Shown piece after piece: positions 20,996 to 33,100 of a stretch of DNA of 64,000 nt. The number at the start of each line of letters is the position of its first letter. The first letter of the stretch is position 1. The notes below the pieces were generated by a model. That model did no database searches. It was not told the origin of the DNA and was given only the letters and a program-made list of their open reading frames with translations. Location of the stretch: assembly GCF_949628215.1 (NCBI RefSeq), contig NC_134279.1, positions 57,891,766-57,955,765 of the forward strand. Direction: 5' to 3'. Position numbers and translations under genes: made by a program. This DNA comes from Phalacrocorax aristotelis (lineage: Eukaryota > Chordata > Aves > Suliformes > Phalacrocoracidae).

Positions 20996-23900
20996 CAGAG
21001 TAAATAAAAGTCAACGACAAAATGCGAAGATCCACCCTGGCAACGGCACGCGTGCGTGTGAGATGTGTTTCCCGAGGGTTGCCGTGACTGGACCTTTGCA
21101 AAACTCCCTGCCTCTGGCAAGCAAGAGCGGCTTGCGTGTTCCCTTTTGAACTTTGCTTTGTTTTCCTTTTTAAAATTACTGGTTTACGTCCCCAAACAGC
21201 CTCAATTCCTGTAAACTGCATGACTACTTCAAAAAATGAACCTTACCTACACTCACATTTCTAACTGCATCAAAACACCACCAGCTACAGGACTGGAAAT
21301 CCCAAAAATACAGGAATAGCCCCAGATAAGGTGCTGCGTTTTCATTTGCAGTTGAAATGAGCAGGGTGCTATTACTGTACCCCATTGCTCTCTTAATGTT
21401 TTAGCTGTCTCAACGTCAGCTTTCATTCGGTCTTGAAACACATAATTGGATCGGCCTTTTAAGTTGTTTCCAGACTTATTATTTAAAAAAAAATAAAGCA
21501 CTTACTGAATTACTCCAGTAATCAACATGTAAGCCTGCCATAACCTTTTCAGAAATCTACCTATTCCTCATAAACTTTGTTTATGTTACATCAGTGCTGT
21601 TACAGGCAATCTTTGAATTCTCCTTAATAAGGGAAAATGGTAAAATCCCCCATGGTTCAGTTAAAATCTGCGATGATGTTTGGTGTGTCATTTCTCCAAT
21701 GCAATCCTGCCTGGCACCTCGCACAAGGATCTGCCACAGGTAGGAGTGCTCTTATGTGGGGAAGTTCAGACTCAATTCTGCAGTAGGACCACACAAAAGC
21801 GAAGTAACCAGGGTTTTGGTCTAGGTCATCTCTACATTTAGTAAAGCTCAGCACAATTCTTAGCACATCCACATTTTTACATTCTAGGAGGTACCAGAGT
21901 TTTTTGGGAACAAGCTCTACTGAAGCCCACAAGTCAAGGCTTGTTATCCCTGCTGAAATGTGGACATCAGCCAGATCCCCTTCTGGAATCAGTATTATCA
22001 GTCAAACCAAGCTGCGACTCTGTGCAGCCAACCTGCAATTACATGCATCAGGACTAGAAAATCTGGAGAGTTAAAAACAATCCTTAGTTTGCTGATAGGA
22101 CAAAGACCTTTCTGGTTTGGATCTGCTATATGCTCCAGCAACACTGCTGCAATTGCAATAACAGCTATTAATTACAAAGCAAGCCAAGTAGGCTGAGTAA
22201 ACTTTGCAATTAGTAGTTCAAACAAATCTTGAATCCTTCCTGATGAAGGGGAAGAGTACGTGATTAATAAGTTGTGTGGATCAATAGGACACTGTACTAG
22301 CTACAATAAGGATGAAAAGGAGGGGTTTGTGCTATTTCTTTCATTTTGTCCAAATAGATATGGCTGCTCTTTTTAAAAGACCCAACTGGAAATTGCTGCC
22401 TGATGTCATTGTCATTTCTGTGTACTACTCTTTCACCTGCAAAGTGAAGGTGAATATTATTTCGCCTTCAGGTGAATGCTGTTCAGGTGAATATTATTTT
22501 GCTACTAAAGATGAGGAAAAAAATTCTGTTCTTCTTACCAGGCTTTATGAATTCAGGTTTTTCCTGCAGTTATATTTGGTCTCGTCACTGAGAACCAGAA
22601 AGTAATGAGAGAATTCAGAGCTGGCAGATTAGCTGCAAACGCAACTGGCTTGAAGAGGAAGGTGATGGAAAAACAAGTCACACTTTTAAAGACAGTAGGA
22701 TTTCTTCCTGTATGAGAAGTAAAGGATTAAGCACTTCCAGTAAAAACTGCGTTATGTCTAAATTCATCATGCTTTTAATTGAGACACAATGCTTTTAGAT
22801 TGAGACACCAAGTCATTCACAAGTGTCTGAATGGTTTAAATGCTAAAATAATTTCTTCACATGCATTTGAATAGAAACTTGAGAAAAGACAGGGAAGATG
22901 AGTAGTTTTCCTACTCAAATGGCCAATGATTCTATGAAATAATTACTGATTTTCAAATTAAATTGTAATGAAGCAGAGCATGGCAGAACCAGCAGAGAAA
23001 TCTGATGAGGATTTTTAAAATTCTTTTTTTCTGGTGATACTATGAAGTAGTACTCTGCTGGCTTAGGTAGAGAGAGGTGTTATAAAGTTGCATTCTCCAG
23101 GCTCCTAGGTTACCTGTGCGTAAGAACTGTTTGGAACAGTCCTGCTTCTGAGGGTGGGCTCTCGAGCCAGATTTAAAGGAGTGGGATGGGAAATCTTCTG
23201 TATCCTAAATTGGAATATACACCATTTCTGAGTAGTGAGCATCCACTGAGGGGTGTGTCTGACTATTCTCTGCTCCAAGCATGTGATTTACAATTCTCTG
23301 GAACGAAGAGAAAGCCTCTTCTCATGCAGTTTATTGGCACTCCTAAACTCATATGTATCATGCACCTCTATATGCATACAGCACAAGTATGAGTGAAGCA
23401 TCTTGGTTTAGAAAATGAAATATGCTCTGAGCAGATTTTCTTCTAACAGTTCATCACCTGGACTAGTAAATTAAAAAAATAAACAGTAAAAGATTCAAGC
23501 AACATCTTTTCATCCCTGTGGCATATAGGTATTAGAAGAAATAAAAACATGAATATGAATGCAGTTTTGGTTTTCAGTACCAAGCACCTGTTGAATCAAC
23601 TGAATGCCCAGTACTGTTTCTGTGAACAATTTTCAAGACAAGCATGGAAAGTGAGAGGTCTTACAAGAGTTTAACCTGTGCAAACTGTTTCGTTAAAAGC
23701 TGCCATTTTGAAATGTCTTGCGTCAGTGATTTTATTTTACATTTGTTAGAATGCCATATTACTGAGCTTTATTTCCCTTATATTAGTAAGGATTAGTCTG
23801 TCTTATTTTTGTTTGACTCTGTTAGAAGTAAAAACTAAGAGGCCACATGCTTTGAAGCCCCGTGAATATGGACAAAGAGGAGAAAAAAAAGGTCAGGAAG

Positions 23901-26807
23901 CCTGTTTTCCCTCTTTTACAGAAAATAACATTCACCAGAAACCCACTTCAGTATTTTCTAAATTGTTATTAACATTTGAAAATAATTTGAAAAAGCAAAT
24001 AGTATTGATTTATAGGGCTGGCCAGAATACAGTGTGGCAAGCATCTACTGTTATTTGGGGAAGTGTGAGTCTATGTTATCTGGCAAATAGTTGCTGCATG
24101 TGTAACTGAGGGCATTGTTTTCCTCTTAATTTTTTAATCATTTTGTCCATTGGATTAATTCACACTCATTACTAAAAATTTTTCTCCATAACTGTTGAAA
24201 GTAAAAGAAAAAAGTTATCAGAGCCAAAAAAGAAACCCCACCCAACAAACCCATTCTTCATTTCATTCATTTGTGGATGCAGAAACTCTGTTTATTTTGC
24301 TAAGAATTTTCAGCACCTGGAACTATTTGTATTTTTAAAAAAATAAACATATATGAGCACCACCATCTTCTCTCACTGAAATCTCCTTTAAAACTCCTTT
24401 GTATCTTAAATTAGACTCTTTAGCCTGGATCTTTTCAGCTGATTCATGGAGGGGGGGGGAAAAAAGGAAATGCTATTATTTTTTTTCTGGGTCCTTTCTT
24501 CAGGGAGCTTAGCATGTCCTGGAAGCTGAGTAATCTCATTAGGGTTTATTCAGTGGGAGCTAGTGACTCACCAGTTTGCAGGCTCGGCCCCCTAAGTGGT
24601 GCATGAATGAACTGCTGACAGAGTTAGAGTAGAACATTTAAGAGTCAGAATAAAAGGTTAAATCTCATTTTCTTCCTACACAAGTTGTAATACTTGAGTG
24701 CATTTTTTAGGCTAAATCATGTCAAATTTGGTATATGAATTTGTTTCATTCAAGATGAGTATTAGGAAGCCATTAGGCTTTTTTATGTAAGCTAGTGGTA
24801 CTACTCAAGAACTGGATATGGTAAACCCTGAGCTCGGTGGCTCAGAGATGGTGCAGTGCGTTGAGTTGATACTTTTATGGAACTCTCTATGATGGGAACA
24901 AGATCTTGCTCCTGAGTGGCAATTTCCAGCTCAGCGTTCACCTGCTTATGTTTGAAGCCAGGACTCTTTTTCCTATATACATCCTTTATCTGATTTTTGT
25001 CTGTCATTTTATTGACCACTCACTTGGTCATTCTGACCTCATTTCTAACACCTTCCCTCATCTTCACTACTCTGAATACTTCAATATATCATTGCTCCCC
25101 TCCCTTCCCAGGTTGTTACTGGGCAAAAAGAATCCCGATACGAATTGCTGTAGAACTCCACTGGTGAATTCCCTTCACGCTTTCTCCTCCTACCTTTTCA
25201 CCAATTATTCTTCCATGCAAGGACATTCTTTTCTTATCCCTCTGATTTTGAAATTACAATCCAAGTATAATAAATTATGCAGAGGCAAAAAGACCAAAAT
25301 CTGCCAAATGGGTCACACCCACGAACACCTTACCTGCTGATATTGTCAGTTCCGATTCCTGAAGCACTGGATTTCTCAAAGAAATCAAGAAACACCAAGT
25401 ATTTTATTTTTCAAATGAAGTGGCAGGTGCTGACAAGATATATCAAAGTTGATCAGTTCATAGGAGTTTCAATTCATCTAAGTCTTTCACCTTGTAGAAG
25501 TTTTCATTACTCGTTTCATCCACAGGAATTCAGGTTTACTGGCTTGCAAAGTTCTTCATAATGAAAGATCAGTAAATAATTTACTTAAAGTAAATAAGAA
25601 TTCATTAATATTATCTACCAGGATGCCACGTGTAGCAGGCACGTCTGTATTTAGCATCATGTTGTTCTTGGTGACTATGGAACCTGACCCTTTGTGGTGT
25701 TGCTCTGTTTTGATAGCTCTTTCAGACATCCTAGATTAAATATGGAAGGATGCCATTTTTATTTGACCCAAGTTGCAAAATTAATGTGGAAACAGATCTA
25801 TTATATAGCAACTGGGAGTTGGTAACAGAACAGAGACTTGAACAGTTTTCTTTCCTCTGTGAGTAACTGTGGTTTAAGTGAAAGTGGAAATAAGTTTTGT
25901 TGCAGAAATTTTCAGAAATTTGATGGTTCAAAACCGAGAGTCACTGTTATAGTTTGTTTGACACAAAGATGACTTTGTTTTGCTTTTCAAACCGTTCAAC
26001 AAGTACCATACCTTCAATTTAAAGCCTTTAGGGAGCTATAGTGGTGAAAGACATATGAGATCTTACCTTAAATTCTTTTCTTCTTTTATGCTGTTCCTTC
26101 GTGTTGAAGTGTTACACTTACCATAAATTTCTGAAATATTTGTTGGCGTCCTGGATAGGGTCAGCTCTCCTGCCTCAGAAGTGGAAGATTTATGTTCTAG
26201 AGCAGAGAGTCTTTCATTAGAATTAGAAGTTAATCTAAATGCAGTATAACAACTTAAACATTAAATACCATTTAACCATACGCAAACTGTCCTGGGCTCT
26301 AATGTAAGCTGAGAGCACAGCACTGAGGAAATAAAGGTGATAAAACAAATCTTCCATCTTTGCTTTTCTAGCCTACTTGCAAAAATGTAAGGGGTTCATT
26401 CAAAAAACAATTTCTGACATTTATTTTTTCTGATTTTTTAATTATTTTTAAAGTTAATGGCCAAATGAGTCCAAAACTTGCTCATAGCTTCAGAATGATC
26501 AACTGTCACTGGAAAAGTTGCCCAGATACGTTCTTTATTCAACAACTGTGCTTTTATTTAATTTTTCTCTTACCACAAGTACAAGAAATCTTGGGTTATG
26601 CTTTATAATAAGGAAAAAAACAAGCTTGGTTTGATCTGGAATGTTATCATTTTTCCCCATTCACTCTTCTGACCATTTATTTTACAGCTTGGAGGACCAA
26701 GACTGCAACTCAGAAAAGTGCAGAACAACTAATTGTTCTGAATTGGCTTGAGACTAAGAAATACCCTGGCAGAAAACAGTAGGATAAATAAAGCATTATT
26801 TTAACAG
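20996..26807. other. Intergenic, upstream of NSUN7
   Basis: I recognise no gene or mobile element here. The stretch holds scattered open frames under 100 codons, a tandem duplication at 22769-22809, three AGGTGAAT copies at 22448-22492, and short G and A runs near 24450. Confidence 0.6.
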
Positions 26808-28071
26808 TTTGAAGTGTGGAGGACAAGGTCTGAGGAGGAAATCTGCACATCTGACACCAAAACAGTTACATTTAATAAGATGGGTACAGGCTTGGAAAAG
26901 GACTGGGGGAAAGTGGGCTGCTTCAGGCATAACAGGAGTAAGAGGCAGAGGAAACAGAGCCAACGTTTCTAGCCAGCAGCTATCAGAGAAGAAGGAGCAA
27001 AGAGTAGTGGATCTTCCAGTCACACAGAAGCAAGGTAAAATGGCCATCATTGCAGCAGTAATTATCATTTTTTGGCATTATGACCTTAGCTTTCCAAGTC
27101 TTCAAATAGTATGATTAAGATTTTTTGCAAAAACACAGCAGTCAGGGTGTTAATAAAATATTGCTCTTCGGTTTCAATAGTTTATGCATTTCTATTGCTT
27201 ATTTACAAAGAAGAATGCAAGTCTGAGTGCCTTGTTTCTGATGGATATGACCTTTAGGTAATGTAGCAATCATTGTGGCTAACATTAGGATTCAACAGTG
27301 ATTTTCTGTTCACAAATACTTTTCATAGACATTTCTGTCAAAGGCAGAAATTTTTATTGGCATAAATGGACAATTATCAAAATAATAAAGTTTAGCAAAT
27401 CTAAAGTTTGACATTTTAATTTAAAAATTTTCAGTTGTACTTAAAATAAATGTAGGTACATTTATAATATTATTCCTTGAAGTTAAGAACAGGAGAACAA
27501 TTACCAGCACAAATATTTCCCTGTGTAATCTAATTACAGCTGAAATGTATTTAACATATAAGTCATCTCCATTGCTAATGTTTATAGTTTATCAAGAAAA
27601 ACGGAAGTACTGCATTCATTCCATAGAAACTATTTGTGCAAGACAATGTTGATTTATGTATATACTAATAAAATTGCAAAGTTGTCTGCCAGGAAGATAA
27701 AGGAGATAGAGTACAGAAAAGTAAAGCACAGTCAGATAATTTGACACCGAAAAGCAGTGGTCGTGCAGTTTGCCAAGGTGTAAGAGAGAACATTCTTTCA
27801 CCTGTCAGGGACAACATGTTCAGGTTTTAGTGACATAAACATCTCATTTAATTTTCATCTTGTACAAAGGTAAGCACATCTATACAGAATGAAAAGCCCT
27901 GAAGCTATAAATGCATAATGAACGGAAGCTCAAAAGATTTGTTCGTGTCACTACAGTTGCAAAAAAAATTATAACCTGCCTTGTTAGTAAATTTTTTGTG
28001 GAACATGTCTAAAGTGGTGCACAACTCTTTCTCTGTCTGTTTTTGTGCTTTCTCTTATAACTTACTTTCAG

Positions 28072-28138
28072 AGGCAATCTGAATGTCTAGGACAACTTGA
28101 GCAGATGTGAAGAAGTGAGACCCTCTGCCCCTGCACAG
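28072..28138 (+). other. Predicted 67-nt non-coding exon
   Basis: A pyrimidine-rich stretch ending TAACTTACTTTCAG precedes the segment, and CTGCACAG|GTAAGACT follows. All three frames contain stops or are too short to code, so it could only be a leader or lncRNA exon. Confidence 0.3.
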
Positions 28139-30147
28139 GTAAGACTAGACATCAGGGGCCCCAGCAGCCTTCCCTTTCACCACCTACATCCACTGAACTA
28201 AATTTAAACACTCCTGCTGACTTCGGTGATACAGGATAAGGCTTATGTTGCCCCATGCTTCTGCCCAGGTAATATCCACTAGTGACGCCAGCTCTGAGAT
28301 CCTTAGTTCATTATGCCAGTTGTTCTAAATAATTTTCATTCCATTCACAAGGAAATTTTCTGTATCTAGTTGCATGGGAGGACTGGTGGTGTGGGGTTGT
28401 GCATGTTCCCTTCCCCACTCTGGCTTTCCACTCTGTTGCTGATATCCCTCTTACTAGGATGGCAACGTTTCAGTTACAGAGACCACAGATCTGTGCATGC
28501 TACTTCTGCCTTAATCCGAATTCACTGCTGTCCATCCCTCCTCTGATCTTGCTTCTTTTATAAGAGTAATATGTCAAAGCCAGGGTAAACTCTCAATGAG
28601 ACTTTAAGAGATGTGTGTGTCTAAACCAAGTGAACACACATGCTGTTAATGTCTACAAGCACCCACTTCACTCTGTTTAGTTTTATTGTTAGCACAATCA
28701 ATGATATGCCCAAGAACCATCCTGAGCTTGGTGAAATTTTTCTGCTTTTTCTGGATGGGAGTTCTGATTTTCAAATTCCTTCCATCTCCAACTGAGGCTC
28801 CAGCCCCTTACTTGCAAAACTAAGTGTATCTGTCTGCCAGATCAAACAGCTTATGCAGTTCTGCCTGTGTACAGGGTACCCACACCTGATGTCAGGGTGA
28901 TTTAGCAGACAAGCCTTGCATTCCAGTAGTCTTTCCTATGATTCACTATTATCTAACAGCATACTTTACAGCCAAGGCTATTTTCATGTTTCTCTTAAAA
29001 GTTTGCAGTATGTGTTAAGCAGAGTTACAAAAAAAACCTGTAAAGCTTAAATAGATGGAGGTCCATACTTCCAGGACTCAAACCAACAACCTTCACACAT
29101 ATTGTAAGAAATCCTATTACAATCCAGCAGATTTTACAGTATCAGGCTGTTAACTATGAACTAAGGCAGAAAATGAGCACCTTTGTTATGATTTTCCAGC
29201 TTGCTTTGCCTACTGGAAATTATTCATCTAAGAGCTAAGTCTCAGTTGAATGTCAACATGCTGACCTTGCAATTTAAGACACACCTGTTTGTTACAGGGC
29301 ACGTTTCTGATTAAGAGCATTTGTCGTGGTGCCTGTACATATTTTTCTTTGCTAATGAAGCTGAGTCCTGTTTCAGAAATCTTTGGCACTGCTCTGCAGA
29401 TAACAATATTGTAGAAAAAGCCACAAGTCTTAATTCTCCTTGGAATGCTGCCAAGCATTTAAGTCTCAAAATTAACTCAGCCCTACTCACAAGATCAATC
29501 AGTTCTCTCTCAAATATATTTTACATGAAACACATTTGTGAAAAGTGTTTCTTAAGCAATGCAATTTCAATGCAGCTATTGTGGCAGTGCATATGCATCA
29601 TCAAATTGTTGGCTGGGGATGAGGTTGTTTGATCTATTATGCATTCATAGGAATAAGAAACACACTGTGGTCCTATTTATTGGTTTTTACCATTTGCAAC
29701 TCACTTGATAAGTGCCCTTGCATGAAATTGTCCATTTTTCCCTTCTGAATACTTTGTCACAATTTTCCAGCAATAATGACAAAATAGTCTGTTAATAACA
29801 TGAATTGGCAAGTTTTTTAGTATGACCATTGCATTCTCACCAATATGTAGCAAACAGAGATAATGAAAAGGCACATTCTTTGTCCTGACAAGTCACAGTT
29901 GCGTTTTCATATTCTTGAACAAACAGAAATTAAACAGTTCTCCCAAACAGAGATTAAAAGAATTTAATTCACTCAACAAGCAGAGGCAATGTAAGAGTAT
30001 TCATCAAAGCTAGGAGGATAAAGAAGAGGCATTGCCGTTTGTGCTCTGGTCTTTTGCTGGAGTTAAATATTGCTCAGGACATAACCTGAAATAAGAAGCA
30101 GCTTGTCATTGGGTGTCTTCTGAGACATCCTGGATTAGTGGCTTTTT

Positions 30148-30196
30148 TTCATAGAATCATTTAGGTTGGAAAAGACCTTTAGAATCATCGAGACCT
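30148..30196 (-). mobile_element. CR1 LINE 3'-end fragment
   Basis: On the plus strand the segment carries CATAGAATCATTTAGGTTGG followed by AAAAGACCTTTAGAATCATC. This is the reverse complement of the standard CR1 3' terminus. Only about 50 bp are recognisable, so this is a severely truncated copy. It is the only other mobile-element trace I recognise in the window. Confidence 0.8.
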
Positions 30197-33100
30197 ATTG
30201 GCTGTAAAACAGGTAACCTACATACCTCAATGACTTTCAGATTTGGCTTTTTGTTGTATAATAGGACAGATACTGCTAAGGCTTCGAGCCTGTCCTCTCC
30301 TCTCTTGTATTCCTCACTGCAAGCCCAGTTTCTTTCAGGGAGTGAAGAACAACAGTGACCTGATATAAAGTCTGCCACTTCCCTAGCCTGTACCCGGCAG
30401 TGTTTAAGTACTTTATAAAATGAGGTACGCTTTAGAAAACACAGCCTTCCAACTGATTTCATGCATCTAATAATAGCCTCTTAGGCAAGGAACAGTGTGT
30501 ATGTCTCATGTAAGTTATCATACTATCAAAGTAGACAGAGCTACAAGCTCAGAAAACCAGTTTTACAAGTTGCTGATAGGTTTTAGTTCTTTCCATGCAG
30601 GCCAAAAGCCCCGATTCAATATTGGGATGGCACCATGGACTGAAGAAATCAAATTTCTTCCCTGTGGCTTGAACATAAAAGGATTTATGCAATTCTCACT
30701 GTTCTCGTTGATGCTTGGCCTGGGTTCATCTTGCACTTGACTTCATGGCTTATTTGCTTTTTTGCATTACTCAGTGGATGTTGGTGATAAGGCTGCATTC
30801 TCTGAGTGGTTAAATTTGCTAACATTAATAGCTAGAGCTGTTGAACGCCATTGTAGGCTATTGTGATCCTATGGGCTTTCTGAGCAAAACTTTCCTGAAG
30901 AGAAACAGCAGTGTGCTTATCTGTCCTAAATCAAAAAAGCCATCAGGCTTCCGTTTAAAGTTTCACTGATTCTGCATCTGTATGCTGGTCTGGTTCAAGC
31001 CAAAGAATACTGTGTACGTTAGCATTTCACAACTTAGTAATCAATCTCAAACATTATGGGTTCCCATCGAGACTGTTGGAATTAGATGTGATGCTTTTCA
31101 TAGGAGAAAAAACAGTTAAATTCAAAATACTGCAAGGAAATTAACAGGAAAATACTAAGAAAAGAATGAGAAAATAAAAGATTGAGCATATTTTTGTATT
31201 TACCATCCATCTCCTTTTTCCAAAGCTTTGCAGTTACTAAATTCTTTGTGAAGCACTCATTCTGTTGTACTAGTGAAGGATATCGTAACATTATCTTGTA
31301 CAATGACATAAGGGTTGTTTTTGCTCCATTCTTTCAGTTGTTAAAAACTTCAGTGATAATATTAATTATAATAGGACTGCAGGGCCCTGAGTTTTCATCT
31401 TGTTACATAGATGAATGAAACACTGATTGTTTGATAGCAACATATTTATTGGCAATTTGGAGGTTCTCTTCTTCCTGACAGCAGTTTTATACGTGCTTCT
31501 GAATTTCCCTTGATCTGTAGACGTATCAATGAAGGGAAAATAAAGGGATACAACTCTAAGCACCTTTTTTTTTCTGTAACAACATCTCAAATAGGTTTAT
31601 ATTTAAATTACAGAAAATGTCCTCAGCTATTTAATTTTTCTTTTCTAATCTATGAAATCCTTGTCTTGTTCATTCAGATCAACTCACCTTGGTTTCTGCA
31701 GCGTATTACTGATCATAGCAAGCCCTGGACAGGCATATTACTACATTAGCTCACCCAGCTTGAGTTAAACATGTCCTTGTTACATGGAATTGTGTCTTTT
31801 CCTAATTTACTCATTCAGGTGACCGGCAGTTAAGAAAACTAATAAAGGTTGCTAGACCAAATGAATAGCGTTTTGCTTTTGCCTGAGGATATTTACACAG
31901 CAGTTTCATGCCACTTAATTAGTGAAACTTTTGACTTGAGGTATGCCACTGAAAATGAGAAATGAGTACAATGATGCTAATTTCACTGATATTCCAAAGA
32001 TGAACCTGAACCTTGTCTTCTGAATAGGCATCAGCTTACTCCTAAGAAACCTTCCAGATTTAGTGTTTCAAGTTTGTATTTCACATTCATAGCATGAAGT
32101 CCAACAACACATTCAGAACTTACAGCAAAAATCTCTTATTTCTTTTACAGATTTCAGCTCTGATACTTGGCTGCTTCTGCTTGTCAGTAACTCCTGATGA
32201 CGTGAAAGCTCCCAGGATGTGTGGAGAGGACAACTGTGGGATAGGGGGCTACTCTCCTGATCAAGATTTCTAGTAGTGAGTTGTGTTATAATTTCACTAC
32301 AGCCAAGAGAACAGTTAATAGTAATTAAAACCTGACCTGATTCTGGTGCTGAATTTACTGGTTTTAGTACTTCCTGGCAGTGTTCAGACTATTTAAGCAT
32401 ATCTTGCAGAACTCAAGTCACAGTTGCATCCTGATACCTGAATTGAAGCATTTGTAAATGGAAGTATACTGCCTGCTATTTCTTAGCATAAGAAGAAATT
32501 ACAGAGGAAAAACAATATTCCCAAACTGAACTTTGCCAGAATGATATAGATTTTTTAATTAAATATTACAACAAAATTCTGTAACACTACACTAAATTTA
32601 CGATACAAAAGATGTATATAAATTCAATAGATGACATGGTCAATTTGGTAGCGTTTCATCAGACAGCTCAGTTATCTGATTACATTAATGCTACATATCC
32701 AAATTCTCCTTGTTCTGTCTTTATATCTCTCTCTGTTGGAATCCAAGCCCTGGGGTCAAATAAGAAAATTTCCCTATCTCTTTGAAAGTCTTGGATCAAA
32801 GGAATGAGTGACAGCTCTGATCTCTGAGAATAGAAAAGCACACACTTTGGTAAGACCTTGCTCACTGTTAAGAAACTGACTGGAGGCACAGCACATGGTT
32901 AAAGCAGAGTTAGGGGCAACTCATGAAGTCCACAGCTCAAACTTCTTGCAAATGAATTAATGTGATTCCTGGTGTTATTGTTCAGAATCAGCCCTGAAAA
33001 TTGCAGATCCAACTTTTTCATGTTTGGAACATAATATTTAAATATGATAAAAATCATTAAACTTCTCTCTAACTAAGCTTAATTTAATCAGATCCTCTCT

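Noticed and set aside
21657..21932. 91-codon minus-strand frame with several cysteines
   Set aside because: I considered it as a transposon or zinc-binding remnant, but the cysteine spacing fits no motif I know.
24906..25340. 144-codon plus-strand frame
   Set aside because: No resemblance to a known protein and no supporting context.
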